Shown here in pieces: positions 40,927-53,800 of a stretch of DNA of 64,000 nt; the first letter of the stretch is position 1, and each line of letters starts with the position of its first letter. The position numbers and the translations under genes are program-made. Source of the DNA: Gymnorhina tibicen (taxonomy: Eukaryota > Chordata > Aves > Passeriformes > Artamidae). The notes beneath the pieces were generated by a model. The model had not been told where the DNA came from and did no database searches. It saw only the letters and a list, made by a program, of their open reading frames with translations. The stretch covers positions 3,465,272 to 3,529,271 of the forward strand of contig VXAZ01006886.1 in NCBI GenBank assembly GCA_013399875.1. The letters run 5' to 3'.

Positions 40927-41251
40927 TTAGAATGAGTTGTTGTGAGGTGAACTGGTCAGGACCTAGTGCTTTTCTAGTTGGTTCTGTTTATCATCATCCA
41001 GTACAGTGTCTGTGGCTTCCTAGGGTTCAGCTGTGCCGTGTGGCAGCACCAAGCAGGGCAGAGGGGAGAGGCGCATGGGCAGCAGGAAGGCACCCATTGC
41101 CTCCTCCCTATCTCTGCACTGAGAGTCAACACCACCTTTTCCACTTCCACCCTTTCCACACTGATTCCTTGGCAAATAGTCTCTGGTGCTGTGTTGCCTC
41201 AAATCAGATTATTTTTTTCTGTTGATCCTCCCTGGTGTAAAAAAACTAATG

Positions 41252-41373
41252 TAAAAAGTGTAGACGTGGTGCTTTGGGATGTGGTTCAGTGGGGGACTTT
41301 TGTTTTAGATTAATGGTTCAACTTGATGATCTTCGGGGTCTTTTCCAACCTAAATATTTCTCTGATTCTCTGG
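41252..41373 (+). mobile_element. CR1 LINE 3' end fragment
   Basis: The sequence AGTGTAGACGTGGTGCTTTG (about 41258-41277), then AACTTGATGATCTTCGGGGTC and TTTTCCAACCTAAATATTTC, and a decayed terminal octamer repeat (TCTGATTCTCTG), match the CR1 3' UTR and tail in order. The copy is 5'-truncated and carries no open reading frame. It lies about 330 bp downstream of the fragment at 40865 in the same orientation. Confidence 0.85.
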
Positions 41374-44300
41374 GTTTGGTTTTTAGGTGGAATATCTGAT
41401 GCACAGCTATGGACTGTGAGTTACTGGTGGGACATCAGAGGAGCCAGAGCAGGCATCAGGCTAGTGCAGAGCGGGCTGACCTCACCCTTTCCATTTCCTC
41501 GAGTTTCTCATGAGCTCAGGAAATGTGGTAATCGGGAATTTCAGTAAGGTAGCCGAGCAGTACAAAAGAAAACAAACTGCACCACCAGTGCCTTTGCCCA
41601 CTGGACCCTAAAGTCCACAAAGGACTTAAACCCTTCTCCATCAGAGCTCCCAAAACATACACGGCCTGGAATGGGAATGGCGTGAGCTGGAGACGCTCTT
41701 TGTGCTCTCACTTGCAGAGTCAGCCACCCTGGTGGGAGCCCTTTCACAGGCTCTAAGCATTGCTGTGACCCTTCCACAAGGCTCTCTGGAGGAATCCTAC
41801 CCTCCCTGTTACCTAACAGTTCATAAGTAATTGTTGGTTAACCAGGAATTTTACCCCACACTTCACATCCAGGAACAGATTGGAAACCACTATGTCCATA
41901 ATAGGAGGGAGAGGCTCCGAGTTTTATGGAATGCATGGTAATAAAAAGCAAAGCAATTGTCACATGCGTTTTGGCTTGAATCATGACAAGAAGCAGATGT
42001 GTGGCATGCCTTTTCCTTTGCTTGTATGCATGCCAAATGGTGCAAAATTCTCAAATGTTTTCTGCTTTTTGTTGCAATTTAATCTTCTCCTGAATAAACT
42101 GAACATGACAGTGAGTCCATCCAGAGCAGTTGCATAGTTTGACATTTCCGTGACTTTTCAGAAAGTACTTGATTTACATTTATTTTGAAGGAAAGTAGGG
42201 GAAGGATTATATTTGTCCTGTGTTGAAAAGATGAGTATGTTTTCAGGTTAGAAACCATAAAAAGCATACTTGCTGTTTACAAGTAATGACTCTAGCAGCT
42301 CAGAGGCACTGAACTCTCTTGTATAACTCTCAGCTTTATTTTTTTGGTGTGTTTCGATGCACAGAAGTCTGCTCAAAAATGCAGGTTTTGTTAAATCCAG
42401 TGAATCCAGTATGAAGGTTGTGGCATGTGCACATGTACACCTGTGGGTGGGGACGGAGCTGTCTGGAGGATGTGTTCCTGAGGAGTGCCTGCCCTGTTCC
42501 TACTGGGTTTTTCAGACAAGTTACAGTGAGCGCAGATTTCCACTGCTGTATAAATGTGTTATCCTGGTCTGAGCCTGCCCAAGCTCTTGTACTCTGTGGT
42601 AGTGAGTTCTGCAAGCTGTTTGTGTATGGTGAAGAAACTCATTTCCAGTCTAATCTTGTGATAAACAGGGTATGGGGCTCATCCTCATGCCAAAACCTGC
42701 GTGGCACTTTCGCAGGGAGTCGTGTGATGATGAGGCCAGCCCTCAGTTCTTTAGAAACTTTACAGATAGCCCACAGTTTAGACAACTGAGTCCATTAACT
42801 GAGAGAACTTCCTTTAACCAAATAAAGCTGTGTAATAAACTTGGAATAATTTTCAAGATGCCTCTTTTGAGATAGTTGTATAAAAGATGCTCTGTTTTAA
42901 ATACCCAAAACAGACTTGTAAAATGGCTGTAAAGCTGCAGAGTGTTTCTGAGCTTGAGCTACATTTCAAAAGAGAACAGCCTTTCTGCAAACACAGTATG
43001 GGTAATTGCCACTGCTTTCAGTGCGTTTCTTGCTTCCCTAGGCATTAAAAGTAAACTGTGGTTCTCTCTATCCTCTGGCTTCAGTGATTGCTTGAGATTC
43101 AAAAAGCAGTGCAGAGATCAGCTTAGCTTCTTGTATGCAGGGGTTTGAGCAAATGCAGTTAAAAAGGGAAGATCTCCAAATCAGGAGGAAGAGAAATGTC
43201 ACTAAATATTGTAATGCTTGACTGGGAGTGGTCCAGCTAAAACTTGCTGATAAAGAAAGGTTACCAGAATTCCTCATTCCTTTAACCTTTCTCTCTGTGC
43301 CCTTTCATTGATAATAGCAATAATGTAACAGGATGGTTTTCAGTCACCTGGGAAGGGCTCCTTATCACTGTGCAAAGCCACAGTAAGGGGTGGATTTTAG
43401 CAGAAACAGCAGACAAAATCAGCTTTTTGAGAACTGTTCTAAATGCTGTTCATCCCAGCACACCTGGAAGCATTAGATTTGTCTTTGGCTATTGCTGGTA
43501 CGTGTCTCAACTGCTCACATAACTTGGAGAGATGCTGAAGAATCCTTAGCATATGTTAAATGTTCTTGATGTTCATTTTTTAGTAAGATTAATTATTTGA
43601 AGCTTTTCTACTGAAAGCCATGAAATAGAATTTCAAATAGAACTCTTGCTTTAATCGAATTACCAAGCTAAACAGAAGTTTTCAGAGACTCCAGTAGTGT
43701 TCAATTCTGTCTTACTGGGGGATGTAGATATTTTGTGATAGTTCCATGTGGAGACTAGAACTGGTTTCTTCTTTTGACTTCCTTAATACCTGTTGTAACT
43801 TCTTTTTCTGGTCTAAGTGACCTAATTCTTCAGACAATTCAGGAGAAGAAACAGAAAAAACCTAAACCTACACCACTTTAAGGCATTTTATATTGTAAAA
43901 TGTTGTCTTTGTGCTGTTGTATAAGAGTTTTCCATTCAGATTCTGTTCATTAAAAAGTATCCTAGCCTCCACAAATAATTCCAAGAAAATGAGGACCGTG
44001 AGCAGAATTTAGTGCACACAGAATGATCGTTTATATCATCAGTTACATACACCAGTACATTCTGTTACTGAGGAGGGGAAGGATGCAAAGTCAAGATTAG
44101 GGGAGTGGTTCCATTTGAGCCAGTGTAAAGGTGATCGGCTGAGGAGACACTGGATGGCTGTGGGGAGGTGGCTGCATCTTTTAGTTGCTCCTGGCCAGGT
44201 TTTTTTTCTGTACAGCTCTTTTTCAGGGGTGAATTTTTGTAGGTATAACTGAATGCCACTGAAATTCTTAATGTAGAGCACTCAAACATGATCTCCTGGT

Positions 44301-47300
44301 CAGGTGAGAAATCCTGTAGGAATAACAAGATAGATTAAGCAGTTATTTAAAGTAAGCACTAGGTTTGTTAATTGCATTCCCTACAGACATGGTAATAAGG
44401 ATTTCTTATTCCTTGTTCACAGAAATAGTGAAATTATTATAGATTGTTTTGTGAGAACCTGCAAGAATAATTGTCTGAAAAAATCTCCCTGGAAAAGAAA
44501 AGATTACACATTAGTCCTGTACTTCTCAGCTCTGCAGCAGCTCAGCAATCCCACCAGAGCCACCAGGGCTGAGAAAGATGTGGAGATTAGGCAGCCAGCA
44601 ATATTTCACATTGATGAGAGATGTGTGTTTAGTGTTAAGTATTCAAACCTGAATTATGTGAATGTGCTGCCCTAAAACAAGAAACCATTTGCTGGTGGAA
44701 GATGTTTCGGAGGGCAGTTACAAAGTTTAGATTGCTTTTCCCCACTTCATTCCCACCACACATGGCAGTTTAATATTGTTCAGATGGGTTTGGGTTGGGC
44801 TTTTTTCTGCAGGATGTGCACAATTTTGCAGTGGGTTTTTTTCAGGGGACTAAAAATGCCACTTCTGAAAAAAACCAAAGCCCTAAACCTAAAAGCAGCT
44901 TGCTTGATGAATAAGAGCAATCTGTAAATTCCTGAGGTTTTTACAGAGGGGGCAAGTGCTGACCTGAACTTTTGTCTGCCCCATGCCTTTCCCCTCTGCC
45001 TTGCACTGAGGATGGATGTAGCAGGTGAGCTCCTGTGGCATCTGGGGAGTGTTCTGTGTGGTACCAGTCACCCTCCAGGCTGTCTGAGAAGGAGGGAGAA
45101 GTCAGTGCTAAGTACCTTCCAGAAATCTTTCCGTTTTTATCCCAAATACCTTTAATTCTTCACTGGAGAGGCTTCTTAAAAAAATTATCTACATGTGGAA
45201 CAACATTTCCACCTTAACTAGAATGCTGTTTGATATGAAAATAAAGGGCTGTGGTCATACACTCTTTTTGGGCAAGCAGTCAGCTGGGTAAATATACAGT
45301 ATGATATGATAGCAACTAAATACGTTTCTAGGAGAAATTATTTCTGCAGCAGGCATCTTACAGTTATTTCTTAAGTTTGTTCTCCTTTGCCTTGTTCTCA
45401 GTGTGAATAGTTTCAGAATTTCTATCTCAAATTTCCAGCATTTAACAGCTCTGCTGTTTAATAATGATCACTAATTAAACAAACACAAGTTGCCCTTCTT
45501 CCATGTGGAAAAGTCAGGTGCTGCATTTTTCCTGCTCCGTTGGAGTTATCAGTGCTCTGTGTTTCCCCACTTAGACAAAAAGTGTTCTCCCCTCACCTCC
45601 CTGGCGCTCCGGCAAAGCAGAGAGTGCAGCCAAAGATGTTCCCTGGCCAGCACCTTCTGAGTCACATTTGTTAAGTATTCTAAGAGAGCAGCTCAGTTCG
45701 GATCGAGCCTGTGGGCTTTGAAGTTTGGTCACCCAGCTGGCTGGCTGAATGCTGAATCAGAAATTCCATCTTGCTGTTGTGGTAGAAAATACAGCGATCC
45801 CCTTAACGCAGCTTCCATCTGACACGTTGGCAAGCGAGCTCTTACTGCTGCTTCTTGATGCACATTCCACTTATCTCTCAGAGGAATGGGAGACTAGTAT
45901 CTTGTCAGTGCTTTGATTTATGATTAATTGTTAAAGGACCACATTTTCTGCAGTAACATAAGATTTGGGAGTGGAAGTATAAATTACTGTATTGTTTTCT
46001 TTGACATAAATAGCTGCTTTGGCTTCAGGGAGTTTTATCTTGCCGTGTTTAAGTCTCTTAATGATACTAGCAGGTACTTTTTCCTGCAGAAGATTTATTA
46101 CTTTCCAGTGAAGAAAGGGATGACAAAAGTATTAAAAAAACCCCAAGACAAACACAAACTTCTCTCCTGTTTTTGCTCTGGGGCTTCCTACCTTTTTTTT
46201 TCCCCGTAAGTCTGGAGGTCTGTGTGGAACTGTTGCTGAAGCAGCTGTGCTGTTGCAGTTCTGCACACAAGTTACCTTCAAAATTGTTTAAAATGGTTTC
46301 TTTTTCTGTTTGTTTAATTGATGGGTTTGCTTGTTTTTTGGTTGGTTTTTTTTTACAAGCATCCTTTTAATTGCCAGAACTTTCTTCTTTCACTTTCACA
46401 TGCATGGGAAGGAGAAAGAACAGTGAGACTGTGCACTGGGAGGTGAAATGCCCTAAAACTTCTGGGCATAAATGTCACATTCCTGTTTCCTTCATGTCTG
46501 TTACGTAACATTTTCCTCTGCCTTGACAGAATGAACTGTGTGTGTCTCAGAGCTTCATAGCCTTAGAAGCTCCAGCAGGCAGCCCCCAGGGGCACAAACA
46601 GGTAGATAACTGGTGGTGACATTGATAGAGGTGACAAATGAGCGTCTGCGTCACTTTGCCTATTCATGTGGCACTGGGTACAAGGAGTTGTGGCAATTAA
46701 GAATTAAGAAAAACACTGAAGAATTAAAATTCATCTTACGGGAAGGCTCTCTAAAGCATTCGTATGCTGGCTGGAAAAAAAATACTGAGGGACTTGAGCA
46801 AACGGGAAGATGAATCCAATTCGTTCTACCCAATGGAACAGCATCATTTTGATAAACTAATTAGAGTGACAGACTCCGTCCTTGGGGACACTCTTAACCA
46901 AGTCCTGGATCATTTCTTTGAGTCAGCCCCAGAAAATGTTTGGCTGTCAGCTCCATCCTGATTGCTGCCAATCAACAAATTTCCTTCCAATAAATTAATT
47001 CCAGGCACGCCCTGTTGGCTCGGCTGTTCTCTTTCAGGCTCACTGCTAACATCAGACTTTGAATAAAAAACGCTTACAACTTCACAGGGACACCTTTGCT
47101 ACTTCTCAAGCCCACTGCAGTATTGTTTGGGATGGCATGCAGTGCAACCCTTACAAGACTTCTTGTGTACTTGCAAACTCTTAACTGTTCTGGCATTCCT
47201 GCAGGGTTCTTAATTAACTGCTCTTTCATGAGGAAAAAAAAAATTACACTTTAATAGGTAAGATTTTTCTTGGGGTTTTTTTGGCATTGGGTTTTTTTGG

Positions 47301-47303
47301 TTG

Positions 47304-47319
47304 TTTTTTTTTTTTTTTT
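47304..47319. repeat. Poly-T tract (16) in G/T-rich patch
   Basis: A run of 16 T at the end of a G/T-rich segment (from about 47270) made of GGGGTTTTTTT-like units. Confidence 0.75.
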
Positions 47320-50300
47320 ATCTCAAAGGAAACTAAAAGTCCTTAAAATGTTGATGTGAGAGAAGTTACTTCTCGCTTTTGTTGACCATCTGTTGACTTC
47401 CCTGTGTAATTCTCAGTTTTACATACGGCTTGAAATGCGGGTTTACGCAGTTCCACGCTTAGAAAGACTTAGGTTAGTTTTGCATGCAGAAGGGTGTTTG
47501 TATGAATTTTTGGCTTTCCTCATAGTTCTGAAGGCAGAACATCAAACAGCTCAGAGGTACAGAGAGCAGGGGTGGGTGTTCTTTGCACCAAAGATATGGA
47601 AACGCTCAGTTCTTCCTCATTGTATTTCACCCTTCAGAGAACATCTGTGATCTTTAAAGCTGCTTGAGAAAGATGGTTGTGGGCTTTACACCCAACTGCA
47701 GTCCAGTTTTTCAGCATCTAAGGGCTGAGTTGACTGCAGTGGTAGAGAATCAAGCTCTAAATCAGGAGTGACGTGCTGATGAGGTCAGTAATGCAGATCA
47801 GAGTGCTCCAGCTGGTCGGCTGCCCTGCGTCTGTCTCGGAGCAGGAAGGGTGGCGCAGTCCAGTGCCACAAACCCAACTGCTCAGCACCTCTCCCTCCTC
47901 ACTGTGGTGAGGTATTAGCACTGTGGGCAGGAGAAAGTGCCAGACAAGGACTTTTCTGCCATTCTCGCCCTCTCTCATGTTGTCCTTCTCTAATGCTGCC
48001 AGGTACCAGTGATTTCCATGGTGACTTGGAGCAGTCCTGGCTCCTTGCAAGCATTTCTGGCCAAAGCCAGGCATGAGGGTGACAATTCTTCCCTGAGAGC
48101 AGGAAGGAAATGACAGTAAGACTAAAAATAAGCAGTAGAGATGTCTGTCTGTTTCCTCCCCTGAAGATACACCCAAGGTGAAGGAGAGGAAAGGGGAACA
48201 CGTTAGGTTTCTTCCACAGAACTGCCTGTGACTGGGAATCTTTCCAAGATGCGAGAGCATCTTGAAAAAAAACCCAAAAAACCAACAAACAAACAAAACA
48301 AAAATATCCCCCTAGAATATTTTGTACCCCAAACATGAGCTGTCTGAGGGGAAAATGGAAAGATGTCCACAGTTGCTGCTACATTTGTGTCTCCTTGTTC
48401 TTCCATGGGCTTCCGTGGCTGGTGGAAGTGCTGTTGGAAGTGCTCTGACCCACTGGCACAGCTTGCTCTGGAGTAACAGCCTGCAGTAAGTGCTCTGTGT
48501 TTTTCAGAAAGACAATGTGTGTGGGTTTTTAGGGAGTTTATATGAAGAAGTAATGGAAAGATTGCTGTCCCTTAAGCCCTGCGAGGCCAGTAACGCTCCT
48601 GTGCAGCCCACATGGCAATTTCACCTGCACGCACAGAAAATGGTTTTCATATGATGTGGAGGAAATATGACAGCAATTCCATGGTCTTGCAGAATCAGTT
48701 AAGGTGCCCCAGTTATATTGTCCCATCCTCCCAGGCTGTTTGGTGATTCTTTTTCATTATACAATAGCAGATAGTGCCCTTCAGTCAAACCTAGCAAGTG
48801 AAAGTAATAACACGTTAGCAGCTACCAATATCAGTGAAGTAAGGTTCCTCAGACCAGTATGTCTATAAATATAAACAATATATATGCAGACACTTTCCCT
48901 GGAACCCTTAGTTTGAAATGACTGCTTCCCTGACCCACCATGCAAGGCAAGCTCTCCACAGCCCCTTGAAAACGGATATGAGAACATTTCCCAAAGCGCC
49001 ACTTAATGAGCTGTAAAATGTTTTTTATTTACCAAATCCCAGCAACCCAACCACAGCCTGAACAATATAACCAGCTCCCTGCTCCCTAGAGCTTTGAAGT
49101 TTTTATTGTACCTAGAAAACAGGTTTTTGAGAGAGAATTATTCACCCTCTGCTCTCTTGGGGCTGCATCTTCCCCCTTTTCCCCACAAGCCCAAGTAGCT
49201 GTGCTGTTGTGTGGGGGGTCCTGCCACGCTGGAAGGAAAAGGCTTTTCCTCCCTAACCAGTGGGTCTGATGTGTGATTGCTGCCATGATCCTTAGTCTTC
49301 AGTAGCCCTTATTCCTGAGGGACATTAACGAGAAAGATTTCTATTACATGCGTGCTTTGTCTGTGCCAGATGCAGCAATGGTGAGGGAAGAATGCCAGGC
49401 ATTTTTGGATCAGTGTGAGTTTTGGTTCTCAGAGAGCTCAGTTCTTGTCCCAGTTGCACCAGTCATGATTAACAATATCTGCACTGAAGTTCACCAGCCA
49501 CTTTTTCAACTGCTGTAAACTAATACCTCCACTGACAGGCACACATTCCTGGTGTTTTATGCCCACTGATGAGTTGGTAGAAAGACTGCATCTCTTGAGA
49601 TGAAAACTGAGTCAGGTCCTCTAGTTTTAGAACGGATCATCCTATTCCACATGTGTAAGCTTGGAGTCAGCAGTGATCCACTGAAGGCTCTGGATTGAGC
49701 TTCCATGAAGGAATTGCTGGGAAAGCAGTGAGTGTGTCTCTGAGCACTGTCCCAGATACTTCTCTCACTTGGAGCGGCGTTGCTGCCTGTAACCATGGGC
49801 AAAGTGAGAGCCTGAGAGTGAGGGTGCCATATTGTGAGGATAACATATTCTGTGGTTGTAATTTAAGTTGGAAAAGAGGCTGATAATCCTTTTGAAAGTT
49901 GCTTACCACTGGTAGAATTAAAGAAAATAGGTTGGCAGTGGACCCAAAGAAATCAGATCACTTTTTCTAGATGTACTTAACTCTACTCAGTATTTTCAGT
50001 AAAATTAATGCATTCAGTGACAAGGACTTTTCTGATCTTTACCTCCAGCCTGGAAAAGCTGCTTTTGGAAAGAGTTTGAGACTTTTTTTGGCTCCTTTGA
50101 TGGTTTATGATGCACATGCCTTTTCTATCTAATATTCCAGCAGGAACATGAAGGTAGGAGAAACAATATGTGCCCTAGCATTGCATTAGTGTAAGTCATG
50201 ATGGAGTTAGTCATCTATAATTCATGGATATGACCTTTTGCTCAAATCACAGTGTGTTGTGAAGTGGTGCTGGGCTGTCCATCACTCTCACTGTTGTCAG

Positions 50301-50795
50301 CAGCTACAGTAACACCATTAAATGACTGCAGAACAGTGCAGAAGCCATACTGATAACATATTCTCCAGCTCTGCTTCTTTCTCTCCCCTTGTATACATAT
50401 TTATGCCATAGTTGTTTTTAAACTTACTTTGGAATTCTGGTCCTATTGGATAAAATTACTCAAACTCATCATCTGATTTTAGATCCTGTTAGGAGAATGG
50501 CACCCAGGGCCTGATGCTGACACCCAGCAGGGTGTGTGAGCACAGAGCTGAGGAAGGCTGGGGGATGAAACTTGAGGGCATGTGGAGCTTGGCCTGTGTA
50601 GAGAAAAGGCAGAGGGGAGGGTGGGGAGGTGGTGGTGCAGGGTGATAACTCCCCTGAGTCAAAGAGGCTAGAAAAACCATCAAGGCTTGCGTTTCTTCCT
50701 TCTTATGGGCAGAAGAAGAAGGGTTTGGCAAGTCTGATGTTGTAAAGTGTGGATCTGAGGAGATATATGATTTAAGCTACAATTCCTGCTCACAA

Positions 50796-50866
50796 ACGTG
50801 ACTTAGTCTTCCCTTTGTCTCAACTTCTTGTCAGTCGAACAAGGATAACAACCCTGCTTTTCTCCC
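50796..50866 (+). mobile_element. Possible degraded MIR SINE
   Basis: The segment GTGACTTAGTCTTCCCTTTG, then CTCAACTTCTTGTCAGTC and AACAAGGATAACAACC, follows the order of the MIR core (GTGACCTTGGGCAAG..., CTCAGTTTCCTCATCTGT, AAAATGGGGATAATA) with many mismatches. It is weaker than the copy at 35630 and could be chance similarity. Confidence 0.4.
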
Positions 50867-53800
50867 AGTTTTGATTTCTGTTTCCATCTAAACCATTTCA
50901 GGCAAAATGAGATTGAAAAAAATTTCAGCGGGAACCAGCTCAGGTAGCGGCACCCACAACCACTGCTTCTCCTGGTGAGGAGTCACTTGTGGCAGGAGGG
51001 GTATGGGTTGGGCAGCCAGGAGGACACCACTGGAAGCAGCGTGCTCTTGTCTGTACCCTTGCTGGTTTATTTTGTTCAGATGCTTCCAGTTTCCTCAGTT
51101 TCAGTTGTTCCTTAAACAACTTTACTGTTGCCAGGACTGGGTAATAGAGAATTGTCTTCTAACTCAGAGGTGTGTTTGAGGTGTGTACTTCTCCATGTCG
51201 TCTGAGCCAGCACACAACCCATGAATGTGCTCCAGTAATTCATTGCTGCTTTTCAGGAATGCTTAAATTGTTGCCCCTGTTCAGGGGACTTTTTTCAGCA
51301 CAAAGAGATGGCTTCTTCCTGTAAGTTGAATGAGCGGCTCTGTCCCTGTCTGGAGGTGCTCATATTCTCCCCTTTCTCCCCCTGTGCCTTGCCATGTGTT
51401 AGTTTTCCTCCAGTGCATTTCACTGGTTTGGATTGCTCGCGCTGTCTGGTTTGAACTCTGCCAACACAATCAGGGTGTGTTTTCAGACACTCACTCCAAC
51501 ACCTTTGCTTTGGGAAGGGGCTGCAGTGGGTGCACTCAGGAGAATTGTACTGAATCCACTCAGGAGACACCGTGGTGTCTGGCAACTCCTGTCGGGCTCA
51601 TCCTCTGTCCAGCCATTCATTTGTGCTCCAGCAAGAGCCTGTGAACACTTTGCTTTTGCTTTTGTTGGTGTCCATCTCTGTGGTGCAGGGTATTTTCTCA
51701 TCTCAGGAAGAAAAAGAATGTTAAAATTCTCACTTCTGCTCTGTTTCTAAAGTCTAACAATAACTTCCTTACACAACTTCAGTGCAGCTTTCAAACAATA
51801 TTGTTAGTTCTTGGGGGAAGGGAAGGAAAAGGTCAACCCCAGTCACCTACACCAGCAGAGAACCTGCACAAGGTGCAACCACAGTTTTTTAATTACACTT
51901 ATGCCTACTTTGGAGAAGTGTAAATGATTACACATGGTACAAGGTGATGGAATGGGGCCTTGGATTTGTGCTGGGATAACTGAGATAAAACTCAGCTACG
52001 TGACTTCCATCTGTTATATAAAGGCTCTCAGAATTTATTGGTGCCAGCTCAGAAGTTCGTAACTTGGGTGGCTGGGGAAGATGGGGTGTTCAAACATCAT
52101 GGTGAGGGCACACTGAGTCCACTTGACCTGGGTCACTCCCTGAACGCTGTGGCCCTTTCAAACAAGCCCAGCTCCATTTGCTTTCCCACAAATAGTGCTG
52201 GTGGAAAGTTGATAAACTCTTACGGTCAGTGGTACTGTGATCATTTATGCCAGTTCAGCAGCTCAGCCACCATTTTTCCTCCCAGGATCATAAATACTTT
52301 CTCAGCATCATCCTGATTTTCACCTTTTCTTTAATACATACTTTTCTCACCCAAGGCCAAATCCTAATTTTCTCAATCTTCAGTAGACAGGGAAAAAAAT
52401 TCAGCAGAACTTGCTGTCAGCTTTTTCCTCTGCCTGTTGCTTCCATTAAATATGCACTGTACACCCGTAGCACAAATGCAGGATGTGTGAGAGGGGGAGC
52501 TGGCAGCTCAGGTGCTTGCACCGAGTCAGAAAAGGGCTCCACTTGTGTGAAAGGCCTTTAGTGAAGGAAAGGAGACTTCCAGAAGAAAGAGAAAATTGTC
52601 CATCTTCCAGGAGAGCAGCAATATGGAGAGATGCTGCCCTACACCCCCTTTTTTCTGTAATTGCCCCTCTCAGTTCTGCTGTCCCTTGTTCAGAAGTAAA
52701 GATGTAGTAACCAATGGTCTGTTGGGTGTGACAGGCACGTGAGCAGGACCTAAATACATTGTAATACACCACCTCTGTGTTGGCTCATTCAGGTACCCCT
52801 TTTCCTCCTTCCCACAGCTCTGAGAAGAATTTTGTAGCTCACAAATAAATGATTCAAGCCTTTAAGCTGACAGCAGCCAGGTGAGAACACTTTTAGAACA
52901 GGTATACGAGGACTAAGCCATCTATTTTCATAAAAGTCATTTCACTGAATAGTATGTGCACTGATTGAGGGCTTGGTTCTGTCATCTGTACGTGTGTGGG
53001 ATGGTGCTTTACTAAAAATGAATTAAATAAAGCAGTTTCTTAATCCAAAGTGTTCTTGGCATTTAGCATAGCCCCCCACCCTTCCATGTTGGTACTTCCA
53101 TCTTCTTACTGGTTTTCTTGTATAAAATCCCTGTTCATTGGTAAGTACAAGCAAATTCTCCCATTTAAAATCATTTGTCAAGCCTAGAAAGTGCTTAAAA
53201 TGTCCCTGTGCTGATGCAGCTTTGACCTCAAAGGCTGGGTTTCACACACTGTTTCTTGACCTGGCCTGAAGACACTAAAATCTTTAATCAAACACTTCAG
53301 AAGGATAAATCCTAACCCAGTCTCACAGTTATTAAATGTTTGGAACAAATGTGTGTTTAAAGCCTGAGCAGAACTAGCCAGGCATTTACAAGGATCCTGA
53401 CTGAATTGGGTTTTTTTCCTGCAGTTAAATATTATAAAAAAAGCCTTTTCTTCTTCTTTTTATTGGCATAGTTTCCTACAGAACCAAGGTGTCTGCAGGC
53501 ACATGGTGATCTCCTCTGCTCTTAACTTCTCGGTTCTTGGATAACTTCAGTGAAGTTTGAACTAGTCTAAGCCCATTTGATGGGAAGGAAGAGCTCTCAA
53601 CAATATAAGCTTTACAACTCCTGCAAGAATAGGAAGCACAGAGAAACCACATTAATATTTCCATTCACTGAAAAACTGTAAGGTGAGTGCAGCTTTATTA
53701 AACATGAAAAAATCCCCAAAGGAAAGCTGCTGCTCACAAAAGTACCTGTGTATGTAGCAAGAACACCTTCTGAAATATTCAGTCACAATATTCATAACTA

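Noticed and set aside
44786..44891. Imperfect inverted repeat of G/T-rich and A/C-rich arms, slightly telomere-like (CCCTAAACCTA)
   Set aside because: The arms match only after several gaps and are low-complexity. There is no tandem TTAGGG array, so it is not an interstitial telomere.
47757..48296. Minus-strand open frame of 179 codons
   Set aside because: Its start is encoded by an A/C-rich low-complexity patch (Phe- and Trp-rich). There is no known domain, and a second frame overlaps it.
50615..50642. G-quadruplex motif in a G-rich run
   Set aside because: Three G tracts are close together, but the fourth needs a loop of about 13 bases, outside the usual limit.
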